Below are positions 55,221-64,000 of a stretch of DNA of 64,000 nucleotides, piece by piece. The stretch is taken from positions 19,725 to 83,724 of the forward strand of contig MNCI01017521.1 of the NCBI GenBank assembly GCA_015680685.1, read 5' to 3'. The translations under genes and the position numbers were made by a program. Numbering within the stretch: position 1 is the first letter of the stretch; the number at the start of each line of letters is the position of its first letter. Source of the DNA: Gnetum montanum (Eukaryota; Streptophyta; Gnetopsida; Gnetales; Gnetaceae). Below the pieces are notes generated by a model. That model was not told where the DNA came from. It worked only from the letters and a program-made list of their open reading frames with translations, and did not search any database.

Positions 55221-55990
55221 TACCCCCACGACTGAATGAAAACTCGTCCTCGAGTTACAGTGATTACACAGTGGATAGGTATGGGATTATTAACTGGAAA
55301 AAGAAATGGGATGATGCCGCAGTGTGGGAAGAAAACAAAACAAAGACACAACACACAGAATATTTACAAAAATGGTGGAACTCATGTAGTTCCAGGTGGC
55401 AGTGGCTCCTCCATAGGTGTCTTTCCCTTTTCTTGCGCTCCAGGTCTGGGATTTGATAGCATTGAAGTACAGCCTGGAGTTTCTCCTCTTGTAAGGCCTT
55501 GAGTGCCTTGGCATGCATGTAAGTTTGCACTTGTGCCATAGAGGCAACCCAGAAAGCCTTCTCTTTTTCTTCTGCCACCCTTTTATTCTCTGTCAATAGT
55601 TTATTAAGTTGCTCAGTTCTGAAAGTGTCCAGCTGGTTCTGAGCAACCTTTGGCCCTGTATTCGGAAGGTTTAATACTTCCAGAATGGCTTGAACAGAGA
55701 AATCAATAGTCACACCACAATTGTTAACTATGGTGCCTTCTTCTTTGTTGTGCCAAAATTGGTACATTTCCCCTAAGTACCAGGCACTGCTTTCAGAGAG
55801 GGTATCTCCTGCTTCTGCCTACCCAAACCATACGGTAGGAGGATCTTCTTGATGAAAGTTGAATGATTGTTCCTCCTGTTCTGCATGTTGTCTGGTAGGA
55901 TCGTGTCTTCCACCTCTCTGAGATCATTCGATCGCACCTTGAGCAGGACCTTCCTGTTGTCCGCATTTCAGGACCATCTGCAATCACACG
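55221..55990 (-). pseudogene. Unrecognised 3' ORF of element C
   Basis: After an acceptor-like TGATTGCAG at about 55980, the coding-like sequence runs through FNFHQEDPPTVWFG and SAWYLGEMYQFWHNKEEG into the open frame 55767-55264. That frame contains VTIDFSVQAILEVLNLPNTG and then a helix-forming stretch (LNKLLTENKRVAEEKEKAFW). Stops occur upstream of 55767. It sits between gag and the 3' LTR, where plant gypsy elements sometimes carry captured or extra genes. I do not recognise a family. Confidence 0.4.
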
Positions 55991-57721
55991 GGACCAATTG
56001 TTAGTAAGGTTGTTACCAAAGTTAGGTTATACCTTACTGCTTGCCTTAATAGATTTACTTTATTTCCGTGTGATGTTAATTATTGGAAGAACATGTCCCT
56101 GAAAGATTATAATGTTGAGTCCTCTTTGCTTAGGTGGTTTCCCAATTTAATTTTCTGGTATAGCTAAGGGGATGAAATTGTTTTTGACACATTTTATTCT
56201 TAATTTTAGAACTAATTACCCTTAAAGATGTCCTTCGGGCGATGATGAATTTCAAAAAATTTATGCACTATTCGGCATGTGCCCCTCCCCCACGACTAAG
56301 CTGAACACTCCGGGTTCAAGTAGGTTCAAACGGAATGAAAATCGGAGTACCAGCAAGCGAGTTGTGGATATGAAAGCAAGGGACGCGCAATCGCAAGTCG
56401 TAGAGAATGTACCGAATTTTTAATATTTCTTTTGAAATTAATTGATGTAAACTAAGGACATATGGACTAAAGGGTTCCAGGGTAATTCAACTAGTTTTGA
56501 AGGCACGAAAATTATGATGGTGTGGAATTTATCAATAAGGACCTCAGATGGTAGAGAAAAAGGCTATGTGATGGTAATAAGGGAAAGAAAATCAATTGAA
56601 AAATTAAGCTGAGGGTAAGAGATTGTGTGTTCTAGCTAGAGAATTAATGAAGATTACAACAAAATTACACAAGTGGGTCCTCCCCAAAGCAGGTTTCAAC
56701 CTATTATGCCCTTGTGTAATCACACTTAAAGTGTCCGTGGGCACTAGAAGGGTTAAATGTAATCTGCACTAACTCCACAAAACACACACATGTAAATATC
56801 ACCGGAATGAGATGAAAATTTTATGTTACACGGGACACGAGCTACAATTACATGAACAGTGAGATGAGATGAAGTAGAGAAAGGGATCGTAGAGATCGGG
56901 ACATGAGGTAACTGTCGCAGGGCACAATGAATCCTGCGTGTAAAGCATGATTAATGTGTCATTAACCCATCATTCCAAGATCAGGACCAAGTCCATCCTT
57001 CTAATCAGTGACATCGCATTGTTTCATCCCATGATGAACAACTATGAGAGTACCATAACAACAAGGCGTACGATCACTTGGCGTTTAGTACAAGGGAGGA
57101 GTGATTTTTGTTTTATGGCACTTCTTTTTTTTTTCTTTTTCACTTTACTGACTCTAGAGAAGCCGCCAACCTTCAGGCATGGGTGCATGTCTTTCCAGTG
57201 GGACCCCCTAGAACAGCTTTTGATTTTCGAGTGCCCTTTTGATTACTCTTACTCCCATTTTTCATTAGATCTACAAGGATCTTAGTACAACCATATTGCA
57301 TGATAACTCCCACAGATGTCACCAAAGAGAATCCACAAGTCCCCTTGATGTCACACCCTAATCATTCCCTCTTGGTCCATCCTTCTTCATTCTGGGTACA
57401 ATGAACACAAAATTAATTTTAAGTTTTAGAAATTTCAAGAATATCACTGTACCCTCGAACAGAACCTCTTTATTTATAGAGTGGATGAGTGGGTGTAGTG
57501 GGCTCACTGTTTCAAATAATTGATCACTCATGACTTAATAACATAAAACACATCTCAACCAACGATCCACATGAGTGTTTTATTCGTAGATGAGATTACT
57601 TACAAAAACATGAAAATACAAACACACAAAAAGATAAAACAAAAAAGTTAAAAGATGAAAAACTGGAAAACAAAAAGTTGTAAAATTAAAGAAAATTAAA
57701 AACATTTATTAATCCTGCTTG
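55991..57721. other. Interior of element C without recognised coding sequence
   Basis: AT-rich sequence. A 112-codon plus-strand ORF (56947-57285) has no recognisable motif and is antisense to the element. No protease, RT or integrase motif is seen on either strand. Confidence 0.5.
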
Positions 57722-59165
57722 TTACTGAAATGGGGGATATCCCCCATAACTAAACGGTTGAGTATGGCTAGGATTAATAAATGAAGAATGAGGATCCATG
57801 CATATTGGAATTATTGACACCGGTCCAAACTTATCCCCTTCGATTTTACGCACTTTGTAATAAACACAGTGGGGCACTTCATACGATGTAGTTCCCGGAT
57901 AACGAGTTGACCCACTATGATGGTTAGGACCGTTAGATGGTATGCAAGGATTGGGCTGATGCCTCCCATGGTTGTGTTCATTGGGCCTTGTGGTTGTTGG
58001 AGTGTTAGTTGGTGGCCCTGATGAAGGTACATGAGGCGCTGGGTTCGAAGGTAAGGATGCACCACATTGTTGGACTTGTGCTGGGTTGGAAGATGCAGTG
58101 GCCTCAGAGTTATGTTGTCCCTTCCTACGGCCGTGTTTAAAGAAAGGACGTCTTTGATGTTGAGGAGGCTCTTCACTGTAGTTAGTAGCAGCAACACAAG
58201 TGTTGTTCGTGGGTTGCGGTGGTACAAACACCTTAGGAACAGTTGGTGGCATTGTGGAAGGAGGGAAAGGATAAGAATGTTGAAAGTTAGGAGGAGGATA
58301 AGGTGCACAAGGTGGTGGTTGTGTTGGAGGTATGGGTTGATGGTATTGTGAAGAATGGTATTGTGGTGAGATAAAGTGTGGTGGCCCAGTTGAAGAAACA
58401 GGATGTTGAACGTTATAAGCATTTGGATTCGGAAAATGTGAAGGGTGCCTCCAGTCTAAGGGTGGATTCCCCCACGACTGGGATTGTTGCCACTGTGGTC
58501 TAACACAGTATCTCTGTACGAACTCTGGATGTAACGTGTTTCCCCAATGCTCATGTAGATGTAACAGTATTGGGCATTGGCCTTTGGGGTGATCGTACAG
58601 GCATATGTTGCATTCATATGTATGATTGGCAGTTGAGCGCTTATTCCCTTCATTCCTTCTTTCCGAATGTCTATGGTTTCGCCCTGCTTCTTGGGTTGTG
58701 AAAACTCTATCTCCAATGTTGTTGATATATTCTCCACACTTTTGATTCATCCATTCCAACATCTTATTGATCTTTGCCTCGGCTTCTTCTAACAATTGTT
58801 GTATTGGCAAAGATGATGTTTCCACCTTGGAATTTGTTGTTCTCTCCTTGTTATGATCATGGACCTTTTTTGAGTTAATATTATGGTCCCGTTGATGTTT
58901 TTCAACACTCTCCCATGTAGCTATTTCTCCTTCTTCTTTTGCTACCCGCTTAACAAGCTCTTGGATTTGATGGGTTCGTAGGTTGTATAGTTGACCTCAG
59001 GCATACATTCCTAAGGTCCCTCTTGTTTCATTACGGAGCCCGTCAATGATGTGATACATTAGCCTTTCCTTGGAAAACCCATGGCCTGGGCAGTTGTTTA
59101 ACAGTGCATAATATCTTTCTAAGGCCATGTCCAAGGGTTCATGTTTTTCTTATTTCCATCCTTGA
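57722..59165 (-). pseudogene. gag of element C
   Basis: The capsid part (59165-58980) contains EPLDMALERYYALLNNCPGH, then GFSKERLMYHIIDGLRNETR, collinear with element E's gag; a stop near 58997 follows. The long frame 58825-57722 contains a zinc knuckle (Cys72, Cys75, His79, Cys84: CNICLYDHPKGQC), then an extended Pro/His/Gln/Asn-rich tail of more than 200 residues that ends at 57722. The N-terminal part is lost in the assembly gap at 59232-59866. It would supply or join the particle shell. Confidence 0.8.
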
Positions 59166-59231
59166 ATTTTTTTCCTCAAGGATGACACTCTTGCGTAGGT
59201 TTGATATCTATCATTAAAAACTTCTACCATT

Positions 59232-59866
59232 NNNNNNNNNNNNNNNNNNNNNNNNNNNNNNNNNNNNNNNNNNNNNNNNNNNNNNNNNNNNNNNNNNNNN
59301 NNNNNNNNNNNNNNNNNNNNNNNNNNNNNNNNNNNNNNNNNNNNNNNNNNNNNNNNNNNNNNNNNNNNNNNNNNNNNNNNNNNNNNNNNNNNNNNNNNNN
59401 NNNNNNNNNNNNNNNNNNNNNNNNNNNNNNNNNNNNNNNNNNNNNNNNNNNNNNNNNNNNNNNNNNNNNNNNNNNNNNNNNNNNNNNNNNNNNNNNNNNN
59501 NNNNNNNNNNNNNNNNNNNNNNNNNNNNNNNNNNNNNNNNNNNNNNNNNNNNNNNNNNNNNNNNNNNNNNNNNNNNNNNNNNNNNNNNNNNNNNNNNNNN
59601 NNNNNNNNNNNNNNNNNNNNNNNNNNNNNNNNNNNNNNNNNNNNNNNNNNNNNNNNNNNNNNNNNNNNNNNNNNNNNNNNNNNNNNNNNNNNNNNNNNNN
59701 NNNNNNNNNNNNNNNNNNNNNNNNNNNNNNNNNNNNNNNNNNNNNNNNNNNNNNNNNNNNNNNNNNNNNNNNNNNNNNNNNNNNNNNNNNNNNNNNNNNN
59801 NNNNNNNNNNNNNNNNNNNNNNNNNNNNNNNNNNNNNNNNNNNNNNNNNNNNNNNNNNNNNNNNNN
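59232..59866. other. Assembly gap (635 N) in element C gag
   Basis: Run of N. An apparent 243-codon plus-strand ORF across it is meaningless. Confidence 0.99.
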
Positions 59867-59998
59867 GTCCTGTCAGAGAGACATTGTTGTGTGCGAATTT
59901 ATGTGACTTTTAATAATTTCTTCTTTTTTTAAGAGATATATCGCTAAGTTCTATACAGCAACCTTGTATGATATAACTAATCTAGATAACGAGCACCA

Positions 59999-60016
59999 TC
60001 CCCAGCAACGGCGCCA
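59999..60016 (-). other. Primer-binding site of element C (tRNA-Asp)
   Basis: The minus strand reads TGGCGCCGTTGCTGGGGA, one base inside the LTR. It matches the complement of the plant tRNA-Asp 3' end with about one mismatch. Confidence 0.9.
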
Positions 60017-60017
60017 A

Positions 60018-61075
60018 TGATGAGTGGCGAGGTACCCCTACACTCAACCATACGAAACGAGCGTCGCACGCGCGATCCGGTCGAACTCCGCAGATGGACT
60101 AGTTGTGGTATCTAGATAGTTAGCCTTAGGTCGCAGTTCGCTGTCTTCCCATCTAGACTAGTTTTGCATATGTCACGTATGGTTTAGTCTAGATGAGGTG
60201 TATGATGTGTTCCTAAATCTAATGCTACTCCTGATGGCAGTGGAAAATAATATTTAACTAAATCTAAGCTAAGAGGAAAAGGGTAAGAAAATCTAATCTA
60301 GCCTAAGTGCGACGAGCAACCGATTCCTTGATCAACCGTACACATCTTGGACTTCGTGCACGACTGCCACTGGGACTACCAAGCATAGGCCTAGGTACGC
60401 CACTGGGATTACCAAGCGCAGACCCCAAATACGCCACTGGGTTACCAAGCGTAGATCCCCCTAGCTACACCACTGGGCTACCAAGCAGTCACACTTAAAT
60501 GCTCGTAATCAAGTCGAACTCGTTCCGCTTCTACGAGTTTAAGGGTTGAGAGACTAATCGCGATAAGTAACCGATTCCTTAACTAGCCGTACACACCCAT
60601 AGATGCTCGTAGTCAAGTTGTACTTACACCGCGCTATGAAAGCAATAAATAACATGAAATAAATAACAAATAAATAAACTAAGTAAATGCTGCAATGATG
60701 AAGTAATCTCGATCTTTATTACCGGTCATGTGCGTGTCCAAGTACGGCACACTCGAATAAAGACACCGTACAATCACATTCACCACACTGTGGGCAGACA
60801 CGGGAAAATTCTAACTCTGGAGGGATCAAACTGCCAGAGCTTCGCTACACTAAAATTGGGATCGAAATGAGGGAGAGCCGCCTCTTATTTATAGGAATTG
60901 CGGCTGGCTGTGATATCGCGTACGCGATATCGCGGCCCATGATACATTGCATACGCGATATTGCGGCCCATGATACAACGCGGCCCATGATACAACGTGG
61001 GTGCCTTATCGTGGGTGCCTTAACGTGGGTGCCTTAAGGCGACCGCCAGCACTATGAGCAATTCAGGTCTCATCA
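60018..61075 (-). repeat. 5' LTR of element C
   Basis: 1058 bp, same termini as the 3' LTR and nearly identical sequence. It is shorter mainly because the U3 palindrome array has two units (60911-60965) instead of four. TATA box at 60884-60893 on the minus strand. Confidence 0.93.
60884..60893 (-). promoter_or_regulatory. TATA box of element C (5' LTR)
   Basis: The minus strand reads TATAAATAAG, just downstream of the palindrome units. This is the promoter expected to drive the element RNA. Confidence 0.65.
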
Positions 61076-61080
61076 ACGGT
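61076..61080. repeat. Target-site duplication of element C, right copy
   Basis: ACGGT, identical to 54097-54101. Confidence 0.92.
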
Positions 61081-62282
61081 GAAACACCACAACACCTAAC
61101 GAATGTGCAAAAGGACGCAGTACGAAAATGCTCTCGACAATATGCATTAATAGGAGACACGTTGTGTCATCGATCCTATGAAGGCATACTATTAACATGC
61201 GTTAGTAGCATTGATGCCCAAACAATTGTTGAGCAAGTACATGATAGATTATGCGGAGGGCACATAGCGCCTAAAGCAATGGCAACAAAAATAAGATGTT
61301 TAGGCTATTATTGGCCACACATGGAGTATGACTATCTCTCCAAGGCCAAAACATGCAGTATCTATCAAAAACATAGCAATCTGATACATGTTCCACCAAA
61401 TGAGTTGCATCAGCACAAATCACCTGGCCCTTTCAAAAGTGGGGGTTGGACCTTATTGGACCGATAACACCCTCATCTTCTGCAGGGCATAGCTTCATCA
61501 TAACCATGATAGAGTACTTCACAAAGTGGATAGAAGTTATTCCCCTTAGAAAAACCACATCCAAACACATATGCAACTTCATTCTTGAAAATATTATGAT
61601 CCATTTTGGCATCCCCAACACCATCATCACTGATAATGGGCCACAATTCAGCAGTGCTGAAACCAAAACTTTCTGTGAAAGCCTAGGGATCAAACATTCA
61701 ATTTCATCTCCTTACTACCCTCAGAGCAATGGACAAGCTGAAGCCACAAACAAAACCATCATTATAATACTCAAAAAGATGCTTACTCAAAGCAAGAAAA
61801 GATGGCATGAACAGCTAGTATATGCACTGTGGGCTTATTGTACTACGCATCGGACCTCCACAGGTAAAACACTATATAGTCTTGTTTATGGTTCAGAAGC
61901 TATTTTACCCTTGGAGTTACAGGTACCGTCTCTAAGGATCACACTCTCCGGACTCCTTGACAAAGGGCAAAACAATGACCTACGCATTATTGACTTGGAC
62001 TCAGTGGAGGAGGAACGTATATGTGCACTCGATCAAATTGAGTGGTATCAAAAACGACAATGACAACACCATCAACATGATGTTCATAAGCGCCCCATCA
62101 AAGAAGGTGACCTTGTACTCAAAATCATTCGGGAACACCTAGACAAATTCTCGGCCAATTGGGAAGGGCCCTACTTGGTCACCAAAGCGTACGACAATGG
62201 AGCATTCAAGTTAGCTAACATAGAAGGAAATGAGTTTGGAAATCTGACCAATCATTTGTTCTTGAAACTGTTTCACGTCTAA
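61081..62282 (+). pseudogene. Integrase of element A (resumes after element C)
   Basis: It continues the frame cut at 54101 (ETPQHLTNVQKDAVRK). The zinc region has the two His and one Cys, but the last Cys is Tyr (KTCSIYQKH). A frameshift near 61440 precedes MDLIGPITPSS (first Asp). The second Asp (TIITDNGPQFSS) and the Glu (QSNGQAEATNK) are intact. The tail WEGPYLVTKAYDNGAFKLAN leads to LKLFHV and TAA at 62280-62282. A TGA near 62061 also interrupts it. Same architecture as B's integrase. Confidence 0.9.
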
Positions 62283-62289
62283 GCATGGA

Positions 62290-62830
62290 TTCAGGTATGT
62301 GCTTGTCCTAGCATCATGACGATAAACTAATACCATAGCTCGTCCTGGCATCATGACAGTAAACTGATACCATAGCTCATCCTGGCATCATGATGGTAAA
62401 CTGATACCACATCTCGTCTTGGCATCATGATGGTAAAATGATACCACAGCTCGTCCTAGCATCATGACGGTAAACTGATACCATAGCTCGTCTTGGCATC
62501 ATGACGGTAAACTGATACCACAGCTCGTCCTGGCATCATGACGGTAAACTGATACCATAGCTTGTCCTAGCATCATGACGGTAAACTGATACCACAGCTC
62601 ATCCTAGCATTATGACGGTAAACTGATACCATAGCTCATCCTGGCATCATGACGGTAAACTGATACCACAACTCATCCTGGCATCATGATGGTAAATTGA
62701 TACCACAGCTCGTCCTGGCATCATGACGGTAAACTGATACCACAGCTCGTCCTGGCATCATGATAGTAAATTGATACCACAGCTCGTCCTGGCATCAGGA
62801 CAGTAAACTGATACCATAGAATGTCTGCAA
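62290..62830 (+). repeat. 37-bp minisatellite downstream of integrase (A)
   Basis: About 14 units with core CTCGTCCTGGCATCATGACG followed by GTAAACTGATACCA. It is the expanded counterpart of B's repeat zone 27090-27348; more diverged single units (ACTATAAACTGG, GACATTAAACTACC) continue to about 63060. Confidence 0.9.
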
Positions 62831-63060
62831 TGACAATAAACTAGCACCTATCCAGTATGACATTAAACTACCACAGTCTCATCCACTAGAGTCCGCTAAG
62901 ACTATAAACTGGTTTGCCTCTTCATAGTCCACCACAACCATAAACTAGCATTGTACCATCTGCTACGACACTAAACTGGCAACGTCCAATGTGTTATGAC
63001 GTAAAACTAACCCACAATAGTCCCCTATGACTATAAACTGGTAGCTTCATCTCTAGTCTC

Positions 63061-64000
63061 TTGATCTGTGGCTGCATTCAAACTTCATCAGAGCCGTTGC
63101 CTCACTCGCCATCAACTAATCCTAACAACATTGCTGCTATTCTTATACAGTGCCTGAAATATCATCTGTTGCCTAAATTTCATCAATTGCTAGTCAAGTC
63201 TAGGTTTGCTTACTCACTTATGGTTTTCTTGCCTTCTTGGAGTTGTGTTTGCAGGATGACACTCAGAGGTGTTTGTATAAGAATGCACTTCATCACAGTA
63301 GCAAGGTAAGACGTTGTTCATAACACACGTGATAAGACTAATCAAGCCATTCACTAGTACCTCTCCCGTTACATATCCTGCCTATCCCTCAACAGCTTCC
63401 ACTTAGTTATATCCCAAACACACCCAGTGCAGCCTGAAACATTGAACACACTGTTGCACACTGCACCACTCTTGAGTAATTGCAACCCACAACATGGCAT
63501 CTAAGCATGCACAAAAAAGAAAAAAAAACCTTCCCATATAAGCCCTTTGCGGGAAGGTAGTTGCCTTGAAAGCAAACGCTCATATCTAAAACAATTAAGT
63601 AACATCTCGTTACATGGCTTTGGCTCTCTGCCAACAGGTTTCCTCTAAACACTAAACAAAGGCCCTGTTCCTCCAAAGAATGCAACACATCATCATGTGG
63701 CTTTGGTTGTGCCAACAAGTCCTCTCAAACACTAAACAAGGATCTTGTTCTGCCAAAGGACGCACATCTCATGTCTCGATGCCGAGTCTGCCAAACAATG
63801 GCTATTGACAAGGATTGGCATAACCTGTATACACACTAGAACATTACCTTGACCGTGCACAATCCCTTGATCAGTTACTAATTTCTGCAATTTCCATTTC
63901 CCTATCCAGCTACAAACTTCATCTCTCCAATCCGATGTACTATTGGACATGGTACGATGACGTCTAGCCAGGTGCCAAAGGACAATGTTTCTACCAAGTT
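63061..64000 (+). other. 3' untranslated region of element A
   Basis: No gene. Blocks at 63640-63810 (CACTAAACA, CCCTGTTC, CAAACAATGGCTATTGACAA) match B's 3' region at 26310-26500. By that spacing the polypurine tract and 3' LTR should begin within roughly the next 100 bases after the window. Confidence 0.65.

Larger units (their letters stand above)
54102..61075 (-). mobile_element. Element C: Athila-like LTR retrotransposon, gag only, inserted into element A
   Basis: Two LTRs (54102-55220 and 60018-61075), tRNA-Asp PBS (59999-60016, minus), polypurine tract (55221-55231, minus GTCGTGGGGGTA) and a 5-bp target duplication define it. The 4.8 kb interior holds gag (about 59165-57722) and a 3' ORF (55990-55264). 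No protease, RT or integrase is recognisable, although 635 bases are gap. LTRs are very similar apart from array copy number, so it is the youngest insertion in the window. It is probably a non-autonomous derivative moved by a full Athila-like partner. Confidence 0.92.
22622..64000 (+). mobile_element. Element A: giant Tat-like Ty3/gypsy retrotransposon, interrupted by B and C
   Basis: Its parts are the 5' LTR (22622-24012), PBS (24018), repeat-rich leader (to 24862), element B inserted (24863-42665), gag (42706-44739), zinc-finger/Pro-rich linker and protease (to 46903), antisense gene (51043-47498), pol RT-RNase H-RNase H (51841-54101), element C inserted (54102-61075), integrase (61081-62282) and a repeat-rich 3' region. 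Comparison with B puts the 3' LTR just beyond position 64000. Removing B and C leaves about 17 kb, like B's 17.8 kb. The tandem RNase H domains place it in the Tat lineage. Many stop codons make it an old dead copy. The left flank CTTAT (22617-22621) is the expected target duplication. Confidence 0.88.

Noticed and set aside
59201-59932. 243-codon ORF
   Set aside because: Almost entirely assembly gap.
59999-60016. Possible tRNA-Asp gene
   Set aside because: Only the 3'-terminal 18 bases match, directly inside an LTR: it is a primer-binding site.

Overview
This window is plant nuclear DNA made almost entirely of LTR retrotransposons in different stages of decay. Evidence for a land plant: plant-type Ty3/gypsy elements (Athila-like and Tat-like, the latter with a second RNase H), a primer-binding site matching the 3' end of plant tRNA-Asp, GT-AG introns, and two broken copies of the N-terminal exon of a TSO1-like (CPP/tesmin family) gene. 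The density of old nested elements suggests a very large genome, perhaps a gymnosperm, but the sequence does not settle this. No intact host gene, rRNA, tRNA or CRISPR was seen.

Layout. (1) 1-6003: 5' part of an Athila-like element on the minus strand (element E: RT/RNase H, protease, gag, PBS, 5' LTR); it runs off the left edge. (2) 6004-12560: AT-rich decayed DNA with remnants of a Tat-like gag-protease at 10.2-11.7 kb. (3) 12642-13260 and 21658-22350: two related TSO1-like pseudo-exons. (4) 13.3-20.9 kb: a decayed Ty3/gypsy element (D, plus strand) with an RNase H domain in front of the reverse transcriptase. (5) 22622 to beyond 64000: a giant Tat-like element (A, plus strand) interrupted twice. 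(6) 24863-42665: element B, a 17.8 kb member of the same family as A, inserted into A's 5' leader in the opposite orientation with a CATAT target duplication. (7) 54102-61075: element C, a 7 kb gag-only Athila-like element, inserted between the RNase H and integrase coding regions of A with an ACGGT duplication.

Most notable biology. Elements A and B each carry, between protease and reverse transcriptase and on the antisense strand, a multi-exon gene of their own (31332-35982 in B; 47498-51043 in A). It has its own TATA box, GT-AG introns and exon lengths conserved between the copies (131, 1041 and 785 nt for exons 1, 4 and 7). In B it encodes about 1065 residues: an FCP1/NIF-like HAD domain that has lost the catalytic aspartates, a large unrecognised domain, and a coiled-coil region. 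The pol reading frame on the sense strand has no ATG and starts at a conserved splice acceptor, so the antisense gene appears to lie inside a sense-strand intron, an arrangement reminiscent of Ogre elements. The GCGTATACGC palindrome is scattered through the LTR, leader and antisense-gene intron of this family, and a second short repeat (TAGTTTA..GTC....CGGAC) marks each boundary between coding modules.

The LTR U3 regions of E, C and B all carry arrays of short palindromes directly upstream of the TATA box, with unrelated sequences. Assembly gaps lie at 11995-12016, 30312-30577, 41618-41622 and 59232-59866. The 41.4-41.85 kb region contains an inverted duplication that is probably an assembly artefact.
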